Shown here one piece after another: positions 25,771 through 34,972 of a stretch of 64,000 bases of DNA. Source of the DNA: Aliivibrio_A kagoshimensis. Lineage in GTDB: Bacteria; Pseudomonadota; Gammaproteobacteria; Enterobacterales; Vibrionaceae. Both the position numbers and the translations under genes were made by a program. How positions within the stretch are numbered: position 1 is the first letter of the stretch; each line of letters starts with the position of its first letter. The notes beneath the pieces are model-generated. The model was not told the origin of the DNA. It worked only from the letters and a program-made list of their open reading frames with translations, and searched no databases. The stretch covers positions 7,295-71,294 of the forward strand of contig NZ_JAKJSQ010000016.1 in the NCBI RefSeq assembly GCF_050337105.1, in the 5' to 3' direction.

Positions 25771-26391
25771 TTACTCCTGAATAGAGATACAATGGTGATA
25801 ATAATGCCATAAAAATATTGCTCCGATGCTTCTCGAAGGAGCCCAATGCTCAACCATTTCACACGCTTGCTTTGGTGTTGGCCTGCTATTAAGCCCTTTC
25901 AATAGCTGTAATCCGACTAGTAACCCCAAGTCATCAGAAGGAAATACATCCATCCGTCCTAATGAAAAAATAAGGTATATTTCAGCACTCCAGCGACCAA
26001 GTCCTCTGAGATTAGTGATTGCTTTTATGGCCTCTTCATCTCCGAGCCTTTTCAGAACATCAATATCAAAGGTACCATCGAGAGCAGCTCTAGCTAAGCC
26101 TTGGGTATACTCAATCTTTCTAAAAGATAAGCCAGCTTCACGCAGGCTTTGACCTGAAATCTTCATGAATTGCTCGGGGGTAGCTCCTTCCATTAAGCAA
26201 AGGACACGTTCCATAATTACCGTCGCTACTTTTGTAGATAGCTGCTGACTGATAATCGTAAATAAGAAAGCCTCAAAACCACTAGAACGCATCCGAGCTT
26301 CTGGCATACCCAGTTCAATAAAAGCTTCTTTCATATCTGGGTCTACTTGAATAAGGTGTTGCATTCCTAGGTATAATGTCTTGTTTTTCAT
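25771..26391 (-). CDS. AlkA-like 3-methyladenine DNA glycosylase (HhH-GPD)
   Basis: A 206-residue DNA glycosylase of the helix-hairpin-helix GPD superfamily. The hairpin LRGLGRWSAEIYLIFSLGR is followed by DVFPSDD, whose second aspartate is the catalytic residue. The protein is shorter than E. coli AlkA (282), lacking the N-terminal AlkA_N domain, as in the Mag/AlkA2 group. It excises alkylated purines. It is in one transcript with the EamA gene (28-nt gap), divergent from ada. GAGGA precedes its ATG. Confidence 0.87.
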   Translation of the reverse strand: MKNKTLYLGMQHLIQVDPDMKEAFIELGMPEARMRSSGFEAFLFTIISQQLSTKVATVIMERVLCLMEGATPEQFMKISGQSLREAGLSFRKIEYTQGLARAALDGTFDIDVLKRLGDEEAIKAITNLRGLGRWSAEIYLIFSLGRMDVFPSDDLGLLVGLQLLKGLNSRPTPKQACEMVEHWAPSRSIGAIFLWHYYHHCISIQE

Positions 26392-26419
26392 AATTATCCT
26401 CTTTGTAACGTGTCATTAG

Positions 26420-27343
26420 TTAAGCAAAGGCTGATTTCAGTCGGTGCCACAGGCGCCCATCAATAGCGGATAACCCGGAGACTATTAACGCCATTCCCAA
26501 GATATGAATAACTTCCAGCGATTCGTTCAGGAATAATGAGCCAAGCAGAGTCGCAGAGGCTGGTACAAGCAGTGTTACCAGCAACACGTTTGTCGCGCCT
26601 GCCAATTCAAGGATTTTGAAATAGAGAACATAAGCTATCGCCGTGGAAGCAACGGCAAGCCCTACAATCGCTATCCATGTGCTCATGTTTGTTTTGTTCG
26701 TATCGACAGCACCATCTACAAATAGCGTGATAGGAAGCAATATAAGTGTTGAGGTGGTGACCTGTCCTGCTGCGGTAACAACAGAATTAATGCCTAGTGA
26801 TTTGAATCTGCGTCCGTATACGCCTGCAAATGCATAAGATACTGTAGCGGCAACAATAGCAAGCTGTGCTAACAAGCTGCCTTCGCCACCTAAAGCTGGT
26901 ACCCCAATCATTACGACTACACCGACGAAACCGATAGCAACACCGAACAGTTTTAACGGAGTCGGTCGTTCATCAGGCAGAAAAACACTTGCCACAACTA
27001 CGGTAAATATCGGCGTTGCAGCGTTCAGAATAGAGGCCAGACTTGATGCAATCTGAGTTTGTCCCCATACAATCAGAGCAAAAGGGATCACGTTGTTTAG
27101 CAATCCCATCCCTAAGAATTCCTTCCAGATTTTTAGACTTTTTGGCGGGCGTAACCCAAGTATCATGGCTATTCCCCATAGAGTAAACGCTGCAATACCA
27201 ACTCTAAGTGTCACTATGGTTAATGGAGGAAGGTCATTGATCACTACGCCTACAAAGAAGAAAGATCCACCCCATAAGATGGATAGCAAAATGAGCATAG
27301 CCCATACTTTTGAGTTCATAGAGTGATTAATGCTAGATGTCAT
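26420..27343 (-). CDS. EamA-family (DMT) transporter
   Basis: A 307-residue membrane protein with ten helices arranged as two EamA repeats. The first begins MLILLSILWGGSFFFVGV, typical of RhaT/DMT permeases, and the second covers about residues 155-290. The substrate is unknown. It lies between ada (divergent) and the alkA-like gene, suggesting that it belongs to the same adaptive response, but this is inferred only from position. Confidence 0.85.
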   Translation of the reverse strand: MTSSINHSMNSKVWAMLILLSILWGGSFFFVGVVINDLPPLTIVTLRVGIAAFTLWGIAMILGLRPPKSLKIWKEFLGMGLLNNVIPFALIVWGQTQIASSLASILNAATPIFTVVVASVFLPDERPTPLKLFGVAIGFVGVVVMIGVPALGGEGSLLAQLAIVAATVSYAFAGVYGRRFKSLGINSVVTAAGQVTTSTLILLPITLFVDGAVDTNKTNMSTWIAIVGLAVASTAIAYVLYFKILELAGATNVLLVTLLVPASATLLGSLFLNESLEVIHILGMALIVSGLSAIDGRLWHRLKSAFA

Positions 27344-27538
27344 GGTCGTTATAATCCGTGTTATTCGTCTTTAAGTTCATATTAGCTATGACGACAACCT
27401 TAAAACATCCGAAAATTGCGCTACATTCAAATTGAAGGGTTAATAAACAGCCGTGAATTAACCCGCAAGAATCGGATGGTATCATCAAGCTTTCTGTGAT
27501 GAGATATTGATGAATCCTGCTAAACAGTGAGCGTAGCT

Positions 27539-28597
27539 ATGTCAAAGTTATCTGAAAATGAAATGAAAAATGTGATATCGCAGAGAGATGGGTCTTTTGA
27601 TGGACAGTTTTACTATGGCGTCATCACCACTGGCGTATTCTGTTCGCCTTCCTGTTCAACCAAAGCGGCAAACCCAGAAAACTTGAGATTCTTTTTTGAT
27701 ATTGAATCCGCAATTCAAGCAGGGTTTCGTCCCTGTAAGCGTTGCAATCCAGCAGGACAGGATGAGCGTACACATCAGCTAATCGATGTGGCTCGCTATA
27801 TAGAAACTCATGCCGAAGACAAACTGACGCTAACCCAGTTAGGCAATATTTCAGGGCTTTCACCTTCCCGGTTACAACGCAAATTTAAAGACATGTTTGG
27901 TGTGTCACCCAAACATTATCAGGATGCAGCGCGAATGCGAAAGTTTAAGCGTTCGTTAAAAGAGGGAAAGGGTGTAACTGATGCGATTTATTCGTCAGGT
28001 TATGGCTCAATAAGTCGAGTATATGGTGAAGCGACCAGAAATATAGGCATGACGCCAAAAGCATACAGAGCTGGCGGTAAAGGTGAAACTATCCATTATG
28101 CGTGTCGAGAGACGGCGCTTGGGTACATGATAATGGCTGCGACAGATAAGGGAGTATGCTCGGTACAGTTTGGTGATGACAAAGATTTTTTACTAACCCT
28201 ATTATCTGATGAGTTTCCAGAGGCTCAGCTTGTACTTTCTGCGGCACAAGATACATCTGAGCTGGATAGCTGGATGTTGGCTTTAGATCAGCATATTAGT
28301 CAGGGCGCTCCCAGACCCAATGTGCCTATTGATATCAGAGGAACGGCATTCCAAATCAAAGTGTGGCAATTTCTGCTAAGCATCAAAGAAGGGGATGTGA
28401 TGAGCTATGGTGAGGTTGCAGAGCATATTGATAGCCCGAAGGCGGTTCGCGCTGTAGGAACCGCTTGTGGCAAAAATCCAGTTGGAATTCTTATCCCCTG
28501 CCACCGAGTATTGCGTAGTGACGGTTCTTTAGGAGGTTATCGCTGGGGACTAGAGCGCAAAAGAACATTGTTGGATATGGAAAGAGCAAGGCGCTAA
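27539..28597 (+). CDS. ada: Ada: bifunctional methylated-DNA methyltransferase and AraC-type activator
   Basis: A 352-residue protein with the full three-part architecture of Ada. The zinc-binding N-terminal domain has Cys35, Cys39, Cys66 and Cys69 (FCSPSC...CKRC), the AraC-type helix-turn-helix lies around residues 85-185 (LTLTQLGNISGLSPSRLQRK), and the C-terminal methyltransferase has IPCHRV with Cys321. The first removes methyl from phosphotriesters and switches the protein to an activator; the last repairs O6-methylguanine. Length matches E. coli Ada (354). GTG 27527 is an alternative start; ATG 27539 fits the family start better. Confidence 0.93.
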   Translation: MSKLSENEMKNVISQRDGSFDGQFYYGVITTGVFCSPSCSTKAANPENLRFFFDIESAIQAGFRPCKRCNPAGQDERTHQLIDVARYIETHAEDKLTLTQLGNISGLSPSRLQRKFKDMFGVSPKHYQDAARMRKFKRSLKEGKGVTDAIYSSGYGSISRVYGEATRNIGMTPKAYRAGGKGETIHYACRETALGYMIMAATDKGVCSVQFGDDKDFLLTLLSDEFPEAQLVLSAAQDTSELDSWMLALDQHISQGAPRPNVPIDIRGTAFQIKVWQFLLSIKEGDVMSYGEVAEHIDSPKAVRAVGTACGKNPVGILIPCHRVLRSDGSLGGYRWGLERKRTLLDMERARR

Positions 28598-28917
28598 TTC
28601 AATTGATCACTAGAATAAGTGAAATATTGAATACTCTCTGATAAATCCTGCATAAAACAAATCTAATAGTGTTGATGGAGAGTGGAAGGTTATGTCCAGT
28701 TCCGCGCATCTCAGCCACCGCAGAAATCGGTGAATGATTACGTTTTGAGATACCAAAAGTTATCCTAAGGGTAAATTCAGGCCGAAGCGTTCAACTCGGT
28801 TCTGCCCCAAGACCTGTTACGCAAGAATTTATTATCTAGTTTTAACCCAAGTTTTTCCTTACGAGTTGTTATCAATCGAAATCTAATATAGTGGCCAAAA
28901 TGATTAAGCCACTACAG
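28598..28917. other. 320-bp gene-free stretch between ada and the diguanylate cyclase
   Basis: Only short stop-interrupted frames occur here. One minus-strand frame (28913 down to the TGA at 28777) lacks an ATG and any recognised family. I see no clear terminator or promoter motif. Confidence 0.5.
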
Positions 28918-30060
28918 TCATCGTTGCGCAATGCAATCACGCCCTTTAGATTTAGCCTTATATAAAGCACTATCTGCTCTGTTAATTAATGAACTCCAAT
29001 CATCATTAATTTGGATTTGAGTAAATCCGATACTAGCTGTATATCTACAAAAGGATAGCTCTTCACTAGAGCTATCCTTTGCGTGGGTCATGACTCTGTT
29101 CGCTATATGAATTGCTTGTTCTTTCTTAGTTCTCGGCAAAATGACAAGAAATTCGTCTCCACCGTAGCGAAAACAGAGATCATTTATGCGACATGTTTCT
29201 TTAAGAACGCGACTAAAATGTTTAATAACTTTATCGCCATAGTCATGACCATAGGTATCATTAATTGTTTTGAAATGATCTAAGTCGACTAAAAGTATAG
29301 ATGTGTTGTTTTCTCGTCTTGTTTGAATAAACTGAGGTACGAGTTCTTTTAGGCCTCTTCGATTATAAAGGCCTGTTAGTTCATCAGTGATAGATGAACG
29401 ATAAGTTTGTTTCAATAGCCGATCGGTTAACATCCAGAATACTGAAAATACTAGGCTAACAACCGTAATTGTTGTGACAACGAAAGACAATTTATGAATA
29501 TCTGATGTCAGATGATAGTCAATTATAGTTCCTTCTATAAGAGTAGATAAAGTTCTAATCACCATATATAAAGCGTTTATGAATAATGTCAGATTTAGTA
29601 GAAACCTTGCTTTTTTATTGTCTAGCTTCGTCCCTGAACAGTTTGCATAGATGGCTAAGACACACACAGTTACAACTAAAACACTTCGCGTCTCAATTCT
29701 AGAGGTAACGGAAGGAGCAATAATTGTGTTATAGAAAAAGAAACCAATGGTAAAGACAGTAACAACAACTGATATCACTAGAAGATATTTATTTGCTTCT
29801 CGTAATATTGTTATACCTGTGAGCAGAAAACAAAAAGCAACGGTATATATGCAATTGGAAAAAAAGACTATATATATTGAAGATTGGGTAAAGCCCAATG
29901 AAAGCGGCGCAATGCTAATTCCTAACAACAGAGCAGCATAACCAATATGATTAAGGCCTAAAGCTGTCCCTGCGAACATATGTTTATGGGTTAGTAACAT
30001 AGCACTAGCGACTGTGATTGTTAATAAGGTACTATAAACAGCTAAGGTATATACATCCAT
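28918..30060 (-). CDS. Membrane-bound diguanylate cyclase (GGDEF)
   Basis: From ATG 30060 the protein has 380 residues: an N-terminal membrane region of about seven hydrophobic segments to about residue 215, then a GGDEF domain. The active-site sequence is RYGGDEFLVILP and the inhibitory I-site is RIND, placed five residues before GGDEF, so the enzyme is probably active and product-inhibited. It makes cyclic di-GMP from GTP at the inner membrane. TTG 30087 is a weaker alternative start; GGTGA precedes the chosen ATG. It is monocistronic. The membrane domain resembles 7TM-type sensors but is not identified. Confidence 0.9.
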   Translation of the reverse strand: MDVYTLAVYSTLLTITVASAMLLTHKHMFAGTALGLNHIGYAALLLGISIAPLSLGFTQSSIYIVFFSNCIYTVAFCFLLTGITILREANKYLLVISVVVTVFTIGFFFYNTIIAPSVTSRIETRSVLVVTVCVLAIYANCSGTKLDNKKARFLLNLTLFINALYMVIRTLSTLIEGTIIDYHLTSDIHKLSFVVTTITVVSLVFSVFWMLTDRLLKQTYRSSITDELTGLYNRRGLKELVPQFIQTRRENNTSILLVDLDHFKTINDTYGHDYGDKVIKHFSRVLKETCRINDLCFRYGGDEFLVILPRTKKEQAIHIANRVMTHAKDSSSEELSFCRYTASIGFTQIQINDDWSSLINRADSALYKAKSKGRDCIAQR

Positions 30061-30532
30061 AAAGTCACCAACAACATATAGATCCAAATCTCTTAGAACC
30101 AGTATTGCGCATTTTTGGCTTTATAAGTTGATNTGCGATAATATTTGTATTAATTTTTATAAATTTTAAAATATTATGTGTAACACTGCTATGAATTACC
30201 TCCGTAGATACAATAAAACCAGAAATGCCACACCAATTATCAGTGATTAAAATCTAACTAGAGGTAGACCTTTATTGATATTATTCCTTATATTGTTAAT
30301 AATTGTAGTGTCCGAATATGTCCAGAACCTTTCTTACTTGGCGGCATAACAGGAAAATGCTCCTTTCGGTGTTAACGGTGTAGTTGACTGACAGGATATG
30401 TGAGCTAGCTTTCCTTAAATTTTTAATCCTTTAATTCGATTTAAATGGATTAAAGCAACCTCTTCACATTTGATTTTTATAGCTAAGCTTTAACCGCTAT
30501 AATACTATTCTCTATGGTCACTTGTTGGATTT
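30061..30532. other. 472-bp gene-free stretch with one ambiguous base
   Basis: This AT-rich interval has no protein-coding frame I can support. The base at 30133 is N, an unresolved call. A bulged inverted repeat (TTAATCC at 30423-30429 with GGATTAA at 30447-30453) and a TATAAT (-10-like) at 30498-30503 lie before the AraC gene. Confidence 0.5.
30498..30503 (+). promoter_or_regulatory. Possible -10 element for the AraC gene
   Basis: TATAAT lies 29 nt before the ATG at 30533. No well-spaced -35 was found, so this is a weak call. Confidence 0.35.
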
Positions 30533-31246
30533 ATGAAAGCTAGTTTAAGTATCCGCACATATACCAAACGCATGAACCGTCATGTTCATGGGAACTATCA
30601 TCAACTGGTGTTACCCACTCAAGGTAACATTTATATAGATATGGACGGGTTTGTCGGTAAAGTGGCGGCTGGAGATTGTATAGTTATTCCTCAAGGAGTT
30701 GCCCACGGGTTTAATGCGGATGAAGCTTCACGTTTTATCGTCTCAGATATGGAAGAGTTACCTTTTCACTTGCTTGACGACAATATTGTGGTTTTCTCCA
30801 TGACACCACCTTTACTTAGCTTTATTCAATTTGTGGAGAATCAGCTCGAATTTCAGGTAAATCGTAAGTTAGAAACCTCGATCGTAGAGACCTTCTTCTT
30901 GCTACTGGAACAACAGGAGTTGTCTCGAACCGTTGACTCACGTATCCGAGGCGTACAATCATTGATCGCAGAACAACTAGAGCAATCATTAACAATCACT
31001 GTTTTAGCTAATGCCGCCTTCTTGAGTCCTACACAGTTTAAAAAACTATTTAAAGACAATTTAAGAATGAGCGTTCATAAATACATCACTTTTCAGCGCA
31101 TGGAGAAGGCCAAAGCATTACTGACTCATACGGACCTCCCTATTCAACAGATTGCTGAACGAGTTGGTTATAGTGATCTTTCAGCTTTTAGTCGAAGATT
31201 TTCAAAACACTTCGGAGTTTCACCAAGAGAGTTTTCTCGAACTTAA
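30533..31246 (+). CDS. AraC-family regulator with cupin sensor
   Basis: A 237-residue regulator. The N-terminal cupin-like half carries the histidine-rich pattern HGNYHQLVLP and AAGDCIVIPQGVAHGF, and the C-terminal half has two helix-turn-helices (ITVLANAAFLSPTQFKKLFK and IQQIAERVGYSDLSAFSRRF). Such regulators often control an adjacent transporter; the EamA gene follows 110 nt downstream on the same strand and is the likely target. Confidence 0.88.
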   Translation: MKASLSIRTYTKRMNRHVHGNYHQLVLPTQGNIYIDMDGFVGKVAAGDCIVIPQGVAHGFNADEASRFIVSDMEELPFHLLDDNIVVFSMTPPLLSFIQFVENQLEFQVNRKLETSIVETFFLLLEQQELSRTVDSRIRGVQSLIAEQLEQSLTITVLANAAFLSPTQFKKLFKDNLRMSVHKYITFQRMEKAKALLTHTDLPIQQIAERVGYSDLSAFSRRFSKHFGVSPREFSRT

Positions 31247-31356
31247 TTAAAATAGTCTAATCAAGCAACTATTCCGTCTTTTTAGCACAAAAATATCCTT
31301 TATTTTCCTTTATGCTTTCTACTTAATAAAAGCTATTAAACTAGGTAGAAAATACT

Positions 31357-32253
31357 ATGTTGCTATATCGCTTCACCAGTTATCAATTGGGTATCATATC
31401 AATACTTTTGGCCGCTACCTTATGGGGGACAACGGGTACGGTAGCCAGTTTTTCGCCCAATATTAGTTCTTTGGCAATTGGTGCGTTCTCAATGGGGGTC
31501 GGAGGGATTTTTCAGGCATGTTTATCATTTAAGTCAGTCAGGAAAGATTTTGGAAAAATCATGTCTCATAAGAAGGAGTTAATAGTCAGTGTTATCGCCT
31601 TAGTTGCCTATCCATTAGCTTTTTATTCATCTATGAGATTGGTGGGAGTGGCAATAGGCACTGTTATATCTATCTCTACCGCTCCTTTCTTTTCAGTTTT
31701 GTTAGAGTGTCTATTTAGCAAAAACACAAAAATAACTAAACAGTGGTTGCTTAGTTTTGTAGTAGGCGTGACAGGAATAATGTTGTTGGTAACTTCTGAG
31801 TCTTCCTCAATCAACAGAATTGATCAAGATATGAGATTTTGGGGTATCTTACTTGGTTTTGTTGCAGGTATGACTTATGCGACATACTCATGGGGAGTGA
31901 AGGCTATGATTGACCGAGGTGTTCAATCACAAGCCGCAATGGGCAGCACTTTTGGTCTTGGTGCTATTTTGCTTCTCCCAACACTTTTTATTACAGGAGA
32001 TAACCTGTTTGCTTCTTCGTCGAATGTAATGGTTATTGGCTATATGGCATTGATCCCTATGGGGGTAGGCTATATAGCTTATGGATTTGGATTAAGGTCT
32101 GTTACAGCAAGTAGTGCTAACTTACTCACTTTATTTGAGCCAGTTATTGCTGCCGTACTGGCAGTTGTGATTGTGGGAGAGTCTATCCCTTCGATTGGGT
32201 GGGCTGGAATTGTATTGATACTGCTCTGTTTGTTACTTCAAGCTAAAAACTAA
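31357..32253 (+). CDS. EamA-family (DMT) transporter
   Basis: A 298-residue protein with ten helices in two EamA repeats, opening with GIISILLAATLWGTTGTVASF and with a second repeat from about residue 150. The ligand is unknown; members export amino acids, sugars or drugs. It follows the AraC gene in the same direction, which suggests control by that regulator. AGGTAG precedes the ATG. Confidence 0.87.
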   Translation: MLLYRFTSYQLGIISILLAATLWGTTGTVASFSPNISSLAIGAFSMGVGGIFQACLSFKSVRKDFGKIMSHKKELIVSVIALVAYPLAFYSSMRLVGVAIGTVISISTAPFFSVLLECLFSKNTKITKQWLLSFVVGVTGIMLLVTSESSSINRIDQDMRFWGILLGFVAGMTYATYSWGVKAMIDRGVQSQAAMGSTFGLGAILLLPTLFITGDNLFASSSNVMVIGYMALIPMGVGYIAYGFGLRSVTASSANLLTLFEPVIAAVLAVVIVGESIPSIGWAGIVLILLCLLLQAKN

Positions 32254-32392
32254 ATTATTCGATCGGTGCAGCTTTTACTGGGACATACAAACAGACGCAC
32301 AGCTTGTCGTCCGATTTTCTAGTTAAGCTGCTCATGAATTCTGCAGGTATTGTAAAAGTTAGGGTGTTTAGATTCCAGTAAACACCTTTCGC

Positions 32393-32494
32393 CTACTCAT
32401 TAGCATTTTTGTCTAATATCTTTTGAGCTTTTACATGACCTTGCTCAGCCGCTTTTCGAATCCATTTTTCTACTTGTGTTTCATCTTTAGGAAA
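32393..32494 (-). pseudogene. Decayed Sel1-repeat lipoprotein, C-terminal remnant
   Basis: The minus-strand frame reads FPKDETQVEKWIRKAAEQ, then GHVKAQKILDKNANE and a TAG stop. This fits a Sel1-like repeat (KWIRKAAEQGHVKAQ). Immediately upstream in the same frame, separated by a stop codon, is IMLMGCS, which resembles a lipobox. I read it as a lipoprotein of Sel1 type that lost its middle by deletion and acquired a stop. The stretch has no start codon of its own. Confidence 0.6.
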
Positions 32495-32543
32495 CTATGA
32501 ACATCCCATCAACATGATCAGTCACCAGCAGTGTTCCGCCTTA

Positions 32544-32912
32544 TCAATTTGGGGAATGTAACCCCATTCTGTTCCCTTCTGAATCAAGGAAAATGGCAAA
32601 AAATCCACTTTCGTCAACATGAGCTGTTTTAGGGATAATGATTTCACCGCGATTATTCACAACTTCATCAAGAATGACCTGAAGGTTTTCTCCCCCGTTT
32701 AGGTATATAGTGACGCCACTTGATGAAGGCTGGAAACCTTCTTCTTTTAAAATAACGCCAGTAACTGCCTGACCTTCATAAGGAAAAATGCCCATTTCCA
32801 TACCCGGCATTTCCATTTGTTCTATATTGATACCCAGAATTGCCTGGTAGAATTCGATTGCTCTTGAAATATCTAATGCTGGAATTTCAAAAATTGAAAT
32901 ATAACTGTTCAT
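32544..32912 (-). CDS. VOC-family (glyoxalase-like) protein
   Basis: A 122-residue VOC protein. The two beta-alpha-beta units are visible: FEIPALDISRAIEFYQAILG at the start and FFAIFLDSEGNRMGLHSP at the end. The ATG at 32912 is preceded by GGAGAAGG, which places the start seven codons after an upstream in-frame ATG. VOC proteins bind divalent metals and act as lyases, dioxygenases or resistance proteins; the reaction cannot be named. It lies downstream of the AraC regulator at 33040-33852 on the same strand, which may regulate it. Confidence 0.85.
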   Translation of the reverse strand: MNSYISIFEIPALDISRAIEFYQAILGINIEQMEMPGMEMGIFPYEGQAVTGVILKEEGFQPSSSGVTIYLNGGENLQVILDEVVNNRGEIIIPKTAHVDESGFFAIFLDSEGNRMGLHSPN

Positions 32913-33039
32913 ACCTTCTCCACTTTGATTCATAGCTGAATAGCACTTTTACTTTACTCTCACATCTACTGATTGAAATGCTAAGGCAAGGATATGTGGT
33001 CAATGGAAAAAGGAATTGTAAAAATGCGACAGAGTAAAT

Positions 33040-33852
33040 TCACTTATAGAAAATAGAAGAGAGAGTCATGTTTTCATTCCCTAGAAACTCTTTTGGGCTG
33101 ACTCCGGTAAATTCTTTGAAATCTTTGATAAAGTGCGATTGATCGTAGTAGTCATTTTGATAAGCGATCTGGGTAAGGCTTTCCTCTTCGTTAAGCATCG
33201 CTTTTAAGGCATTTTGAAGCCGAATCAATTTGCCTAATTGTTTCGGACTGACGCCAATTTGTTTTACGAACATCCTCTCAAGTTGCCTTCTTTGGGATAA
33301 GTCTTCTTTAAGGATTTTGCTAATCGACGAACTTCCCTTTGTTGCGAGTAGAGTATCTATTGTTGCTTTGACAATATTATCAACCGTTGTCTGTTCATTG
33401 AGCTTATTCAGAAGAAATGACTCGATTATCTTTATTCTTTGTTTCGTATCTGCTGCGTGAATGATCTCTTGTTCCAGTTTTTTAGCCGTTTTTTCCTCGA
33501 ACAACTGAGCTAAGGGCGTCTCGGTATTCGCCAATGCCTTGATAGGTACAGTTACAAAATTAGCAAAACCATAAGGGTAAAAACGGATGGAAAATGTGTC
33601 GACGTACCCCGTCGGCTCAATATAAAAAGGATCGATAGTATGACCCAGCACCATGGCTCTGGGCTGCATAATGAAGCTATCTTCAGAGGTATGTCTTTTT
33701 ATATCGTCTCCAAGAATGAATGCCATTTCGATGGTGCCATCTGGAATGATTCGTTGTCTTTGATGGTCATCCGTTTTAGGGACTTCCAATGTCCAGTAGC
33801 AACTGATTAACGACTCTAGATCTGGGTGTGGCTGAAAGGTCTGATAATTCAT
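33040..33852 (-). CDS. AraC-family regulator with DUF6597 sensor domain
   Basis: A 270-residue regulator. The N-terminal part carries CYWTLEVPKTDDHQRQRIIP and an aromatic-rich pattern of the DUF6597 domain, and the C-terminal part the AraC helix-turn-helix (SQRRQLERMFVKQIGVSPKQ and YYDQSHFIKDFKEFTGVSPK). The VOC gene lies 127 nt downstream on the same strand, so the two may form a unit. The effector is not known. Confidence 0.88.
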   Translation of the reverse strand: MNYQTFQPHPDLESLISCYWTLEVPKTDDHQRQRIIPDGTIEMAFILGDDIKRHTSEDSFIMQPRAMVLGHTIDPFYIEPTGYVDTFSIRFYPYGFANFVTVPIKALANTETPLAQLFEEKTAKKLEQEIIHAADTKQRIKIIESFLLNKLNEQTTVDNIVKATIDTLLATKGSSSISKILKEDLSQRRQLERMFVKQIGVSPKQLGKLIRLQNALKAMLNEEESLTQIAYQNDYYDQSHFIKDFKEFTGVSPKEFLGNENMTLSSIFYK

Positions 33853-33900
33853 AAGTGCTTTAATTCCCTATTTTATGCCGCCGTCAAGGAGGCGCCAGTA

Positions 33901-34183
33901 ATGACACCAATCGACCATAATGAAGTACTCATCAACTTAGAACAAGTAGGCGTTAAGATTGAAGAGTTAATGGCTAGCACATACCAATGTTGGTAGTGCG
34001 GCTATCGGACTATTGGCGAGTGATGCTGCAACGAATCAGCCGATATTTGCAGCCATTGATAATGAAGGCGGGAACAAAGATTTTGCCACTATGATTGATT
34101 CACTTGATGATGCAAAAGATGCCATCAATTTTTGGGTAGACCGTTTGGGTGTGACCCTGCAAGAGTGGAAAAAGCCAGATTAA
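33901..34183 (+). pseudogene. Frameshifted small hypothetical gene
   Basis: An ATG at 33901 follows AAGGAGG with good spacing. The frame reads MTPIDHNEVLINLEQVGVKI and stops at TAG 33994. A second frame, shifted by one base, continues from about 33977 as HTNVGSAAIGLLASDAATNQ, later FWVDRLGVTLQEWKKPD, to TAA 34183. Joined, these give about 93 residues that look like one protein. There is no slippery heptamer, so a real frameshift mutation or a sequencing error is likelier than programmed frameshifting. Function unknown. Confidence 0.7.
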
Positions 34184-34208
34184 AAGAACCTTATTGAATG
34201 TAGCCCCC

Positions 34209-34916
34209 TCACCCACAATACCTATCCTTCATCTTATTAAATGCTTTCTCTTTCGAGGCACTGACGTCCAACCCATACGTTATCCTAATGCGCTCGAAAC
34301 GAGCAATATATTGGCACTGATTTTTCGGCGGTAACCACTCATCCAACCCTTTTGCACCTTTCTGGCGGTTTAGCGAGGCTTCGACACTGAGTAGGTTTGC
34401 TGGATCATTAGCTATTTGTACCCTCTTCTCTTTTGGCCACTGATTAGCACCATGGTCCCAAGCCCATTTTAATGGCACGACATGGTCAATATCGATATCT
34501 GAGGCTTTATAGATCGTTTTTCCTGAATAGGGAGAGTTCCAGCGTCCCGATTTCACCATGCACTCTTTACCTGTTTTAAAGTGTACTGGCGCCAATGATT
34601 GCGAAATCAACGCTTCCATACGTGAATTTTGGCAATCTTTATCACTATCAGACCAGCCTGAACCAAACTGAGAGCGACTGTATTTATTCGCTGATTGGCT
34701 ACTCGACGCTTTCATGTTTTTAGGCAAGCGCCCACCGGACTCTACACAGTGGGGAATTGAATCAAACGCGGTGTATTTTTGGGTTCGTTCATAAGAGCCA
34801 GAGGATTCATCGTGGCAAATACCACTGGACGACTTCTTAATTGGCAACGAAGCGTGTGAAAGCGTGCTAAAGATAAACAGAATCGATACAGGTAAAACAG
34901 CGGAAAATTTAATCAT
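34209..34916 (-). CDS. Secreted HNH endonuclease (DUF1524/GmrSD-type nuclease fold)
   Basis: A 235-residue protein with a signal peptide (MIKFSAVLPVSILFIFSTLSHA). The catalytic core is DIDIDHVVPLKWAWDHGANQ followed by NDPANLLSVEASLNRQKGAK and EWLPPKNQCQYIARFERIR, which is the HNH/DUF1524 pattern (the DHVVP histidine, an Asn/Asp pair and a terminal cysteine-tyrosine cluster). It is probably a periplasmic or extracellular nuclease for nutrient DNA or defence of the cell surface. There is no immunity gene beside it, so it is not an obvious toxin. Confidence 0.85.
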   Translation of the reverse strand: MIKFSAVLPVSILFIFSTLSHASLPIKKSSSGICHDESSGSYERTQKYTAFDSIPHCVESGGRLPKNMKASSSQSANKYSRSQFGSGWSDSDKDCQNSRMEALISQSLAPVHFKTGKECMVKSGRWNSPYSGKTIYKASDIDIDHVVPLKWAWDHGANQWPKEKRVQIANDPANLLSVEASLNRQKGAKGLDEWLPPKNQCQYIARFERIRITYGLDVSASKEKAFNKMKDRYCG

Positions 34917-34972
34917 AATTTCAACTCATTAACTACTGAGAGCAGTAAAGGGACAGACACCTGATGTATGCG

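Noticed and set aside
28691..28732. Short frame starting MSSSAHLSHRRNR in the stretch after ada
   Set aside because: Only 13 codons, no ribosome site and no conservation evidence available.
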